A stretch of DNA of 18,743 bases from positions 1-18,743 of the forward strand of contig DAHXMK010000054.1 of assembly GCA_027365515.1 (NCBI GenBank), given 5' to 3'. Source of the DNA: Candidatus Aminicenantota bacterium (lineage in GTDB: Bacteria > Acidobacteriota > UBA4820 > DSQY01). The notes beneath the pieces were generated by a model. That model ran no database searches. It saw only the letters and a list, made by a program, of their open reading frames with translations, and was not told the origin of the DNA. A program made the translations under genes and the position numbers. This document shows positions 1 to 7,550 of this stretch, in pieces (positions within the stretch are counted from its first letter, which is position 1; the number at the start of each line of letters is the position of its first letter).

Positions 1-1
1 C

Positions 2-367
2 GCGAGACTTCGGGTCAAGCTGCGAGCATCCGAGCAGATGGAATTCCCTACGGTCGGCATGTTGATAAGGGACGTGAAGGGCAACGACGTATTCGGCACG
101 AACACGTATCACCTCAAGCTCCGCGCCAACGGCCTCCAGGCGGGAGGCTCCGCCTCGTGCGAATTTGAATTCCCGCTGAACCTGGGCCCGGGAGGCTACA
201 CGATCACCGCCGCCTTGCACACAGAAGCCGACCACGTGGCCTGCAACTACGACTGGTGGGACAAAGTAATAGGATTCCAAGTGATCCCGAAGGGCGGCGA
301 GCCTCAGTTCGTCGGCGTTGTCAAACTACCAATACGCGCTGTCGTTGGACCAATCTGGGAGGGTTGA
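2..367 (+). CDS. Wzt-like polysaccharide ABC exporter ATPase, C-terminal carbohydrate-binding domain (5' truncated)
   Basis: The frame is open from the first full codon at base 2 and ends in TGA, so only the last 121 codons of a longer gene are here. No Walker motifs are in view because the ATPase part lies upstream. The visible part is a beta-rich domain with alternating hydrophobic strands, the stretch NLGPGGYTITAALH and a late YDWWDKVIGFQV. That pattern is typical of the Wzt C-terminal domain, which in E. coli O8/O9a binds the modified end of the O-polysaccharide so that Wzm/Wzt exports only finished chains. The stop lies 2 bases before the ATG of a methyltransferase with a coiled coil, the same kind of neighbour as WbdD in those systems. 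Composition here is GC-rich, unlike the next genes. The domain assignment is fairly safe; the partner ligand is unknown. Confidence 0.8.
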   Translation, partial: ARLRVKLRASEQMEFPTVGMLIRDVKGNDVFGTNTYHLKLRANGLQAGGSASCEFEFPLNLGPGGYTITAALHTEADHVACNYDWWDKVIGFQVIPKGGEPQFVGVVKLPIRAVVGPIWEG

Positions 368-369
368 TA

Positions 370-2025
370 ATGGCAATGGGGGATTCTGTTCCAGACCTTG
401 AACTTGACGAGATCATGGAGAAGATCAGGGCTGAGGTGGAAATGCGCAGGATCGCATCATCGGCCCCAGCCCCCGTTCAAGCCTCCACCTTCTCCAATGA
501 ACACCCTTTTGCATCGCCCATCTCTTTTGAGACGCCACACCTCAATCTCGACCAGCCATTCGCAACTCCAAAGGAAGGCTCGCTCAATTTCAGGGGGCTG
601 GCCTGTTACCATGACGCGGTCTTTGTAGCCAACGCTTACCGCGCTTTGTTGCGCCGAGAGCCGGATCAGCCAGGGCTCAGCCATTACCTTTCGGAACTTC
701 GCGCCGGCCGTCTCACCAAAGCGGAGATCGTCTGGGGCATCCGACATTCGGCTGAGGGCATGGCTTCAGCTGTACCTTTGACTGGCATTCTTCGTCCATT
801 GTTGATGGTTCGGGCCTTTAACCTTCCTGTTTTGGGCCCCCTGTTTCATTGGTTCTATTCCATTTGCACGCTTCACCGGAAACTAAATCACATGGGGATG
901 ATGGAAACGACGCTCTATGCGAGGGAGGCGATTCTTGCGCGGCAGCTCAACGCCGCCTTTGCTTCAATCAGCGAGGCAGTGAACAGCCAGCGAGCGTTAT
1001 TAGATGTTGCTCGACAAGCTTTTGAAAAATCCTCGGCTGATGCGCGCGCGGCGCATGACGATCTGGGCTCTCGCGCCGCGAAGAATCAAGCGGCGATTGA
1101 TGCTATTCGCGCAGAACTTGCCGAGCGAGATCGGGCGCTTGTTGCACACCAGACTTCCGCGCGCGAAGCTTATGTTGGAGTGACTCAGGAAATGTCCCGC
1201 TTGGCCGCCGAGCAAATCTCCGCCAGAAATGACCGCGCCCAGTTGGCAGAATCGTTGGAAAAGTTTTCGGCTGATGCGCGCGCGGCGCATGACGATCTGG
1301 GTTCTCGAACTGCCAAGCTTGAAACGGCAATAAGGCCCCTTGAACGAAGCCTTGTCCTGCGGACAGATGACCGTTTCTACGCGGACCTGGAGGGGGCATT
1401 TAGAGGAACTGAGGAACTAATTAAGTCTCGCGCGGGAGCCTATCTTCCCTTCATCGAAAAGGCGCTAGCAGGAACGCCAGGAAGGGCAGTCATTGATCTT
1501 GGTTGTGGTCGTGGCGAGTGGCTGGAGCTAATGAAAAGCCACGATCTAGAAGGTATTGGTGTGGACCAAAACAATTTGTTCATTGAAACTCTTCGCGACA
1601 AGAATATTGCGGCCGAAAAAGGTGATCTCCTGGAGTTCCTTCAAGGCCGCCGGACAGGCAGCGCGGGCGCGGTGACCGGCATCCATATCCTGGAACATCT
1701 TTCATTCTCTTATTTGATTGATGTCCTTACGGAAACGACGCGGGTTCTGGCCCCTGGCGGGGTGGCAATCTTCGAGACGCCAAATCCGGCCAACCTTCCT
1801 GTCGGCGCGCATACATTCTATTTAGATCCTACGCATTTGAAACCCATCCCCCCGGCCCTGCTTGCCTTTTTGGTAGAGCGGGCCGGACTAATGGATGTGG
1901 AAACGGTGGAAATTCACCCACCGCCCCTGGCATCGCTGCCTAAGCCAGGTTCTGGCCTCCCACCGGAACTTATGGCGCACTTTGCCAGTCCACAAGACTA
2001 CTTCGTCGCGGGGTGGAAGAGGTGA
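370..2025 (+). CDS. DUF4214 + coiled-coil + class I SAM methyltransferase (possible WbdD-like glycan-end methyltransferase)
   Basis: A protein of 551 residues. The start at 370 is chosen because GGAGGG sits 7 bases upstream; an open frame continues upstream but overlaps the exporter gene. Order of parts: a short conserved N-terminal helix (LELDEIMEKIRAEVEMRR, residues 10-27), common in O-antigen-cluster methyltransferases; a DUF4214-like helical domain (about 80-133); a hydrophobic stretch near 138-166; a long charged helical, probably coiled-coil region (about 180-325) with a duplicated 20-residue block 78 residues apart; then a Rossmann methyltransferase. The SAM-binding motif VIDLGCGRGEWLE is at 374-386, the acidic end of strand 2 (GVDQNN) near 397-402, and HILEHL at 439-444. 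By family it transfers a methyl group from SAM, presumably to a sugar. Sitting beside a Wzt C-terminal domain, it may cap the chain and set its length. The target is inferred, not shown. Confidence 0.85.
   Translation: MAMGDSVPDLELDEIMEKIRAEVEMRRIASSAPAPVQASTFSNEHPFASPISFETPHLNLDQPFATPKEGSLNFRGLACYHDAVFVANAYRALLRREPDQPGLSHYLSELRAGRLTKAEIVWGIRHSAEGMASAVPLTGILRPLLMVRAFNLPVLGPLFHWFYSICTLHRKLNHMGMMETTLYAREAILARQLNAAFASISEAVNSQRALLDVARQAFEKSSADARAAHDDLGSRAAKNQAAIDAIRAELAERDRALVAHQTSAREAYVGVTQEMSRLAAEQISARNDRAQLAESLEKFSADARAAHDDLGSRTAKLETAIRPLERSLVLRTDDRFYADLEGAFRGTEELIKSRAGAYLPFIEKALAGTPGRAVIDLGCGRGEWLELMKSHDLEGIGVDQNNLFIETLRDKNIAAEKGDLLEFLQGRRTGSAGAVTGIHILEHLSFSYLIDVLTETTRVLAPGGVAIFETPNPANLPVGAHTFYLDPTHLKPIPPALLAFLVERAGLMDVETVEIHPPPLASLPKPGSGLPPELMAHFASPQDYFVAGWKR
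1024..1083 (+). repeat. Internal direct repeat, copy 1 (within the coiled-coil region)
   Basis: This block matches 1258-1317 at 52 of 60 bases by hand alignment, including 35 identical bases in a row (1033-1067 against 1267-1301). The offset is 234 bases, exactly 78 codons, so the frame is kept. It encodes ADARAAHDDLGSR in both copies. Confidence 0.9.
1258..1317 (+). repeat. Internal direct repeat, copy 2 (within the coiled-coil region)
   Basis: Second copy of the block at 1024-1083, 234 bases downstream and in the same frame. The near identity at nucleotide level, including third codon positions, points to a fairly recent duplication or gene conversion inside the helical spacer rather than to convergent coiled-coil sequence. 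Confidence 0.9.
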
Positions 2026-3047
2026 GCAGCCGCAACATCGCGGTCGTATGCGTTGCTTCCGCCTCGGGCGAAATGGGAGGAATGGAACGCCATTATGAGG
2101 GGCTTTTGTCAGCACTCCGTTCTAGTGGCGAGCGAATAGACGCTGTGAAAGTTGCCAGTGATGAGTCCAACTTCGCCGCTGTCCAAGAAACGTATCTTCG
2201 TTTCTATGATCTTGACCTTTCGGCATACGATGGCGTTATAACCATCAAGGTTCCCAGTTACGTTGTGCGCCACCCTAATCATGTATGCTGGTTAAACCAT
2301 ACCATGCGCGTTTTCTACGATATGTTTGAACGAGAATTTCCGCACCCATGGCCCGAGATCGAGGCCCAGCGAGATTTAATTCGGCGGCTTGACACGGCCG
2401 CGCTTTCCCGTCCGTCTGTTCGCCGCTTTGTCGTTGGCCAAGAGGTGGCGGATCGGCTGCGGCGATTCAATGGTCTGGAAGCTGAGGTTCTTTACCCCGG
2501 CTTGGGGCTTGACGGATTCCGTTCAGGGACTTACGAACACCTGTTTCTCCCTGGACGGTTGCACCGCTGGAAGCGAGTGGACCTCGTCATAGAGGCGATG
2601 CGCTTCGTAGAGCGCCCTGTTAAGTTACTGATCGCAGGCACTGGAGAGGATGAGAAGACTTTGCGTCGGAAAGCTGTTGGCGATTCACGCATACAGTTCC
2701 TAGGCCGCGTCAGCGACCAGCAACTGATTGAACTTTACGCTGGCGCTCTAGTGGTGCCATTTGTACCCATGCACGAGGACTACGGCATGGTGACCGTTGA
2801 GGCATTTCGCTCAGGAAAGCCTGTGATCACGTGCGACGATTCAGGGGAACCCGCCCATATAGTGCGCGACGGTGAAACGGGCTTTGTCTGCCCACCCGAG
2901 CCAAAAGCCTTGGCGGCAAAGATCACATGGCTTTATGATCATCCTAAAGAAGCTGGGGCAATGGGCGCCAAAGGGGAGTCCTCTGTCAGCCACATTAGGT
3001 GGGACGTCGTCGTGGCCCGACTTCTAGAAGCGCTATTCCCGGAATGA
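2022..3047 (+). CDS. Glycosyltransferase family 4 (GT-B fold)
   Basis: About 341 residues. The chosen start is GTG at 2022, which overlaps the previous stop as GTGA and has a purine-rich GGAAGAG just before it. An in-frame GTG at 2013 would add three residues. The N-terminal half holds the glycine-rich loop GEMGGMERHYEG typical of GT4 acceptor domains. The C-terminal half holds the donor-site sequence GRLHRWKRVDLVIEA (about 178-192), the strand LLIAGTGED, and the E-x7-E element EDYGMVTVE (about 252-260) that contacts the nucleotide sugar in retaining GT4 enzymes. It should add one sugar to a lipid-linked or growing glycan on the cytoplasmic face. Donor and linkage cannot be read from the sequence. 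It lies between a methyltransferase and another glycosyltransferase, in one apparent operon. Confidence 0.88.
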   Translation: MSSRNIAVVCVASASGEMGGMERHYEGLLSALRSSGERIDAVKVASDESNFAAVQETYLRFYDLDLSAYDGVITIKVPSYVVRHPNHVCWLNHTMRVFYDMFEREFPHPWPEIEAQRDLIRRLDTAALSRPSVRRFVVGQEVADRLRRFNGLEAEVLYPGLGLDGFRSGTYEHLFLPGRLHRWKRVDLVIEAMRFVERPVKLLIAGTGEDEKTLRRKAVGDSRIQFLGRVSDQQLIELYAGALVVPFVPMHEDYGMVTVEAFRSGKPVITCDDSGEPAHIVRDGETGFVCPPEPKALAAKITWLYDHPKEAGAMGAKGESSVSHIRWDVVVARLLEALFPE

Positions 3048-3054
3048 GCCGAAT

Positions 3055-5133
3055 ATGGCCGAAAAAATGAAAGTACTTGTCCTCGACATGCAGCCGATCA
3101 CTCCAGCAGTGGGCGGAGGAAGACTACGCCTTTTGGGCCTTTACCATAATCTTGGAGAGGATTGTGAAACGACATACCTTGGAACCTATGATTGGTCTGG
3201 GCCAGGCTTTCGCCGCCAGCGTCTTTCTTCGACGCTTGAAGAAATAGTCATGCCGCTCTCGGCTGAGCATTTCAGATCGGTGGACCGGCTAAGCCAGGCC
3301 GCCGGTGGCCGCACCATCATTGACGTTTCTTTCCCTATGCTGGCCCACCTCTCTTTGGATTTCATCAGTGCTTTGGAAGAGTTGGTACCAAAAGCCGACA
3401 TCCTTGTCTTTTCCCACCCATGGGTGTACCCCCTCGCATCACGTCTTGTCAACCGCTCCCGCCAGCTGGTTATATACGATTCGCAAAACGTGGAGGGGCT
3501 TTTGAGAACCCAACTGCTGGATGACGGTGTTGAGGGGGCAAGACTGGTCCGAGAGGTAGTAAGAAACGAAGTGGCCCTTTGCCGCAAAGCTGACTTGGTT
3601 CTAGCTTGCTCCCAAGAGGACCGGTTGCTTTTTGCTAGTCTTTACGGTATCGAAATTGGCAAGGTCTGTATTGTGCCAAATGGAACATTCACCGAGGGAC
3701 GTCGGCGCCCGTCGCGCGAGGAGCGTGCGCTTGCAAGAAGAAGTCTCGGCATAGGCGAGATACCGCTGGCCATATTCCTTGGCAGTAATTATCCGCCAAA
3801 TATCGAAGCAGCAAATTACATCTGCCGGAAGCTGGCTCCGGCTGTGCCAAATGTCCTTTTCGCCATTTGCGGCGGTGTGGGAGGCGGTCTCCCAGCCGAA
3901 ACGCACGGCTCCATAAAAGGCCAAATGGCCAATCTCCGAGTGACCGGTCCCATTTCTGACGAGGACAAGGAGTTGTACCTAAGAGCCGCCGACGTCGCCC
4001 TTAACCCAATGTTTACTGGCTCCGGCACCAACGTGAAAATATTTGACTTCATGGCGAACGGGCTCCCGGTCTTGACTACTCCGGTGGGAGCCAGGGGAAT
4101 TGAGTGTCTTGAGGAACCGGCGCTGGAAGTAGCGCAAGCGGAAGAGTTCGCCGACCAATTGCTTGGCCTGCTGAATACGCCAGAAAAGATGTCGCGCCTA
4201 GGCGGCGCGGGGCGCAGGCTTGTTGAAAGACGATATTCCTGGGAAAGAATTTCACGGCAACTAGGGCAGTTGCTGATGCGGCATTGGAAGAATACCGGAT
4301 CAAGAAGACCTTATTTTAGCGTCATCGTGCCGACATGGGAGCGCCATGCTTTTCTTGACGGCCTTGTGGCGCACCTTCAAGCCCAGACCTGGCGGGATTT
4401 TGAAGTTATTGTCGTAGATCAAAGTGCCTCCATATGGCCAAACAGAAACGCCGCGAAGGATATTGGCCTGTTTTATGTGCGTACCGACAATCGGGGCGCG
4501 GCGATGGCGCGCAATCTTGGTGCTTTTTTCGCTCGCGGGCATTGCCTGGCATTTACCGATGACGACTGCCAGCCTGCTCCCCACTGGCTTGCAAACGCCG
4601 TCCCCTGGTTTGAAAGCTCGGAGGTGGTTGGGATCGAAGGGCTCATCACCACTGAAAAACGGTTCGATGCCAATTATCGCACGGTCACCAATGAGGGCTT
4701 TGAGGGCCTCGGTTTCATGACGGCCAATCTCTTTATCCGAAAGGACATTTTTTGCCGAATAGGCGGTTTTGACGAGCGGTTTGACAACCCCCATTTCCGA
4801 GAGGATACAGACCTCGGCTGGCGGGCGCTTGATTGCGGGAAGGTCCCATTTGCCAAGAATGTTGTAGTGTTTCACCCTCCGCACCCGCGCGAGATCGAGA
4901 GGGAAAGCTGGGCGGAGCGCAACCGGTTTTTCGCGCAGGACGCCTTGCTGATGATGAAGCACCCGGAACGGTTCCGAACTTTATTCTTGGCCGAGGAGCA
5001 TTATAAATATACACAGGGATATTGGGAGTATTTCATGGAAGGGGTTAAGAAATACGGCGCGCGGCTCGACCCATTTTATCGGGGTTTGTACAACGCGGCG
5101 CGAAAAGGGTCCATGGCGGAATATAATCATTGA
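3055..5133 (+). CDS. Bifunctional glycosyltransferase: GT4 domain fused to GT2 domain
   Basis: A 692-residue protein that begins 7 bases after the previous stop. Residues about 5-410 form a GT-B type GT4 unit: a glycine-rich N-terminal loop (AVGGGRLRLLGLYHNL), VPNG near 207-210, and the donor-site block GSGTNVKIFDFMANGLPVL at 322-340, the variant in which the usual first glutamate is replaced. Residues about 419-610 form a GT-A type GT2 unit: FSVIVPTWER at 421-430, VVDQS, the metal-binding TDDD at 501-504, and the catalytic-base region REDTDLGWR at 582-590. The tail to 692 is helical and charged. Two sugar additions in sequence by one chain are therefore likely, though the substrates are unknown. 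No frameshift or stop is seen between the parts, so this is a true fusion in this sequence. An internal ATG at 3067 is a possible alternative start. Confidence 0.88.
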   Translation: MAEKMKVLVLDMQPITPAVGGGRLRLLGLYHNLGEDCETTYLGTYDWSGPGFRRQRLSSTLEEIVMPLSAEHFRSVDRLSQAAGGRTIIDVSFPMLAHLSLDFISALEELVPKADILVFSHPWVYPLASRLVNRSRQLVIYDSQNVEGLLRTQLLDDGVEGARLVREVVRNEVALCRKADLVLACSQEDRLLFASLYGIEIGKVCIVPNGTFTEGRRRPSREERALARRSLGIGEIPLAIFLGSNYPPNIEAANYICRKLAPAVPNVLFAICGGVGGGLPAETHGSIKGQMANLRVTGPISDEDKELYLRAADVALNPMFTGSGTNVKIFDFMANGLPVLTTPVGARGIECLEEPALEVAQAEEFADQLLGLLNTPEKMSRLGGAGRRLVERRYSWERISRQLGQLLMRHWKNTGSRRPYFSVIVPTWERHAFLDGLVAHLQAQTWRDFEVIVVDQSASIWPNRNAAKDIGLFYVRTDNRGAAMARNLGAFFARGHCLAFTDDDCQPAPHWLANAVPWFESSEVVGIEGLITTEKRFDANYRTVTNEGFEGLGFMTANLFIRKDIFCRIGGFDERFDNPHFREDTDLGWRALDCGKVPFAKNVVVFHPPHPREIERESWAERNRFFAQDALLMMKHPERFRTLFLAEEHYKYTQGYWEYFMEGVKKYGARLDPFYRGLYNAARKGSMAEYNH

Positions 5134-5205
5134 TGCTGGGGGCCTATTGTTGGCCGGCGCCCACAGGATAATTGTCTTGGGGTTGCGGCAAGAAGGTGGA
5201 GTGGG

Positions 5206-6270
5206 ATGGTAGAAAAGATGCAAAACGAAGGCGCCCCCCCCGGCGAGGATTTGTCTAGAACGGCCCTCTGCTCAGAAGAAGATATACGAGCTTGTTTCCG
5301 GCTTCTTTTAGGCCGAGAACCCAGCCCAGATGAGTGGAACTGGCACCGGCGCCAAGTAGGCCAGGATGTTGCCTTCGTCATTCGCGCCTTTCTCAATTCT
5401 TCTGAGTTCAAGGCAAGGGGGCTGGTGGTGGCCTCGGCCAACACCACGGAAGCGGGCGACAAAAGCCTGCTGGAGACGATGTTAGCCTTTGCGGACATTG
5501 GCCTGGGCCTGGACCCGCCAGCCGGAACCGACATGAAGGCGCCATGGATTGATGGAGTCCTCGACGGTATTCGTAAAATTTACGGACCTGGCGCCGAGAC
5601 CGACTATTTCAAGTGCTCCCTTTCTCGCTACCGGCTCTATTTCGCGTTGGCATGCGCACTGCCGAAGGGGGCCAATGTTCTGGACGTAGGAAGCGCTCCC
5701 GGCCACGTTTCGACAGGGCTGCACCTTATGGGGTTCCATGTGGAGGGGGTAAACTTAAATGAAGAATGGAACAAGTTCTATCCTTCTCCAGAGTGGGTAG
5801 AACGTTTGGGCGTGAAGACTCATGACTTTGAAAAGGCGCCCCTTCCGTGGGGTGGTGAGTCTTTTGATGCCGTGTTCTTCTGCGAGGTTCTGGAGCACAT
5901 TGCCGTGAAGAATCCGGCGGAAGTATTAACCGACCTGAAAAGGCTTCTCAAGCCAGGCGGCTCGCTTATCCTCTCCACTCCCAATATATGCAACGTCAGC
6001 AACCTTTATGCTCTTCTAAAAGGACGCAATGTTATGTGGGACGGCGACATTTTTTATGGCAGTTATGACCGGCACAATAGAGAGTACACTCCGGCCGAGG
6101 TGCTCGCGGTGCTTGAAGAGGCAGGTTTCTCGAAGCCGCAGATCTTTGGCTGGAACTGCGATTCCAACTGGCGCAGCTGCGCCGGAGAGTGGCCTTATCA
6201 CATTATCGCGAAAATGGGCGACCGCCACCCGCTACTGCTTAACACCATAGTCGCTCTTGCGCGCAAGTAG
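5206..6270 (+). CDS. DUF4214-class I SAM methyltransferase
   Basis: 354 residues, with ATG at 5206 preceded by the ribosome-binding-like AAGGTGGAG. Residues about 25-71 (IRACFRLLLGREPSPDEW through FLNSSEFKAR) match the helical DUF4214 pattern seen in the proteins starting at 370 and 6419. A Rossmann methyltransferase follows: SAM motif VLDVGSAPG at 158-166, the acidic-strand region near 180-187, FFCEVLEHI at 224-232, and GGSLILSTPN at 251-260. The segment after it (about 265-290) is rich in aromatic residues and aspartate, as is common in sugar or lipid-linked methyltransferases of glycan clusters. It lies 72 bases after the GT4-GT2 gene, a wider gap than at the other junctions. The acceptor is not known; a sugar hydroxyl or carboxyl in the polymer is the simplest guess. 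Confidence 0.85.
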   Translation: MVEKMQNEGAPPGEDLSRTALCSEEDIRACFRLLLGREPSPDEWNWHRRQVGQDVAFVIRAFLNSSEFKARGLVVASANTTEAGDKSLLETMLAFADIGLGLDPPAGTDMKAPWIDGVLDGIRKIYGPGAETDYFKCSLSRYRLYFALACALPKGANVLDVGSAPGHVSTGLHLMGFHVEGVNLNEEWNKFYPSPEWVERLGVKTHDFEKAPLPWGGESFDAVFFCEVLEHIAVKNPAEVLTDLKRLLKPGGSLILSTPNICNVSNLYALLKGRNVMWDGDIFYGSYDRHNREYTPAEVLAVLEEAGFSKPQIFGWNCDSNWRSCAGEWPYHIIAKMGDRHPLLLNTIVALARK

Positions 6271-6418
6271 AGCAGGCCGTGACCCTTTGCCTCCTTAGCG
6301 ATGGGGGCATCAGCGCAATTATGGCAGGCTGTTGGAAATTTTGCCGAACAGTATGTTTAGTGGGGATTGCCGTGGATTGCCGAATCAGAAATTCGCAATT
6401 AGCAAGGGGCGTGCGAGG

Positions 6419-7387
6419 ATGATGCTTCCAGAATGCGAGAAGTTCGTAAGGGCAACATACAACGTGCTCCTAAATCGAGATCCAGAGCCAGCAGGTCTGA
6501 AGCATTGGTCAAATGCTCTGCAGAATGGGCTTCGCAGGGAGGAGTTTTTGCTTGCCATTCTCTCCTCCATGGAATGCCAAGAAAAACTGGAACCGCTTGC
6601 GGGTTTTAGTAAATACCAAGACGTCGATCTCATTATACCCATTCAGGGTCATCAACTCCGGGTACCCGCGGCAGATCTTTCTTTAGTCCCCAATCTGCTA
6701 GATCACCGATGTTGGGAGCCGCATCTAACTCGGTATCTTTCTCTAAACCTAAAACCAACTGATGTCTTCGCGGATGTTGGAGCTAACCTTGGCTATTTCA
6801 CTATTATATGTGCTCCCCTGGTTAAGCGCATAGTAGCATTCGAACCGGTTTCTGTAACTCATAGCTACTGCAAAGCGAACATCGCTTTAAACGGCCTGAC
6901 GAATGTGGATTTGTACCAGTATGGCTTGTGGAATGAGAGTACTGATGCACATATTAAGATAGATCCATCTAGCCTGATGGAGGCTTCCATATCGCAGGAT
7001 GGGCGTACTTCCTGTTTGGAATCTATACGCTGCGTATCTCTGGACGACATTATAAACAGCGGTGAACTGTATCTGCCGGGGCTTGATGTAGTCAAGATGG
7101 ATATTGAAGGCGCAGAGGCATTGGCATTGATGGGGATGGAGCGGACGATAAGGCAATCCCGGCCAAAGATACTCATGGAACTCAATCGGCCAAGCTTGGG
7201 GCGTTTTGGCAAGACCGTGGATGATATTTGGGAATTCTTTGGCGATGTTTCATACAAAATAAGGGCTTTCAAGCATTGGGAAGAGAAGGACCCCACACCC
7301 GTGGAGAGCTTAGAGAAACTGAAACTTATGTGTCCATCTGATGGCCTAATAGATATACTCGCAGTCCCCTGTGCCAGTACACATTGA
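6419..7387 (+). CDS. DUF4214-FkbM family methyltransferase
   Basis: About 322 residues from ATG at 6419. This start is preferred because the DUF4214 domain begins at once (ECEKFVRATYNVLLNRDPEP) and AAGGGG lies about 9 bases upstream. The frame also extends back to an ATG at 6353 and a TTG at 6332, so up to 29 more residues are possible. The FkbM-type methyltransferase domain shows FADVGANLGYFT at 117-128, AFEP at 140-143, NIALNGL, and DVVKMDIEGAE at 223-233, all hallmark motifs of that family, which O-methylates sugars and other small molecules. Base composition is the lowest in the window: 6781-6840 is 25 of 60 G+C by hand count. The 148 bases before it hold no supported gene. Confidence 0.83.
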   Translation: MMLPECEKFVRATYNVLLNRDPEPAGLKHWSNALQNGLRREEFLLAILSSMECQEKLEPLAGFSKYQDVDLIIPIQGHQLRVPAADLSLVPNLLDHRCWEPHLTRYLSLNLKPTDVFADVGANLGYFTIICAPLVKRIVAFEPVSVTHSYCKANIALNGLTNVDLYQYGLWNESTDAHIKIDPSSLMEASISQDGRTSCLESIRCVSLDDIINSGELYLPGLDVVKMDIEGAEALALMGMERTIRQSRPKILMELNRPSLGRFGKTVDDIWEFFGDVSYKIRAFKHWEEKDPTPVESLEKLKLMCPSDGLIDILAVPCASTH

Positions 7388-7436
7388 ACAACCATTGGTA
7401 CCAGTTTGCTATAGAGGACAGAGAGGTTCCCAAAAG

Positions 7437-7550
7437 ATGGCAAAGCGAACGATGAGGGCGAGGCAAATTCTCAAGTTCTTCACAGCAAAGTTTCTTCGTG
7501 CCAGTTTGAATGGCATAGGCCTTTGCCATCTGTTGGAGGGCAAGCCATGA
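7437..7550 (+). CDS. Possible 37-residue basic leader-like ORF overlapping the next gene
   Basis: ATG at 7437 opens 37 codons rich in lysine, arginine and phenylalanine (MAKRTMRARQILKFFTAK at the start). It ends in TGA at 7548-7550, which overlaps the ATG of the GT-C gene as ATGA. AGAGAGG lies roughly 10 bases upstream. The coupling geometry matches the real junctions of this cluster, but the peptide resembles nothing I recognise and could be chance or the remnant of a decayed gene. Confidence 0.25.
   Translation: MAKRTMRARQILKFFTAKFLRASLNGIGLCHLLEGKP

Noticed and set aside
4300..4962. Minus-strand open frame of 220 codons
   Set aside because: It is antisense to the GT2 half of the fusion glycosyltransferase, whose catalytic motifs are intact. 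It has no domain pattern.
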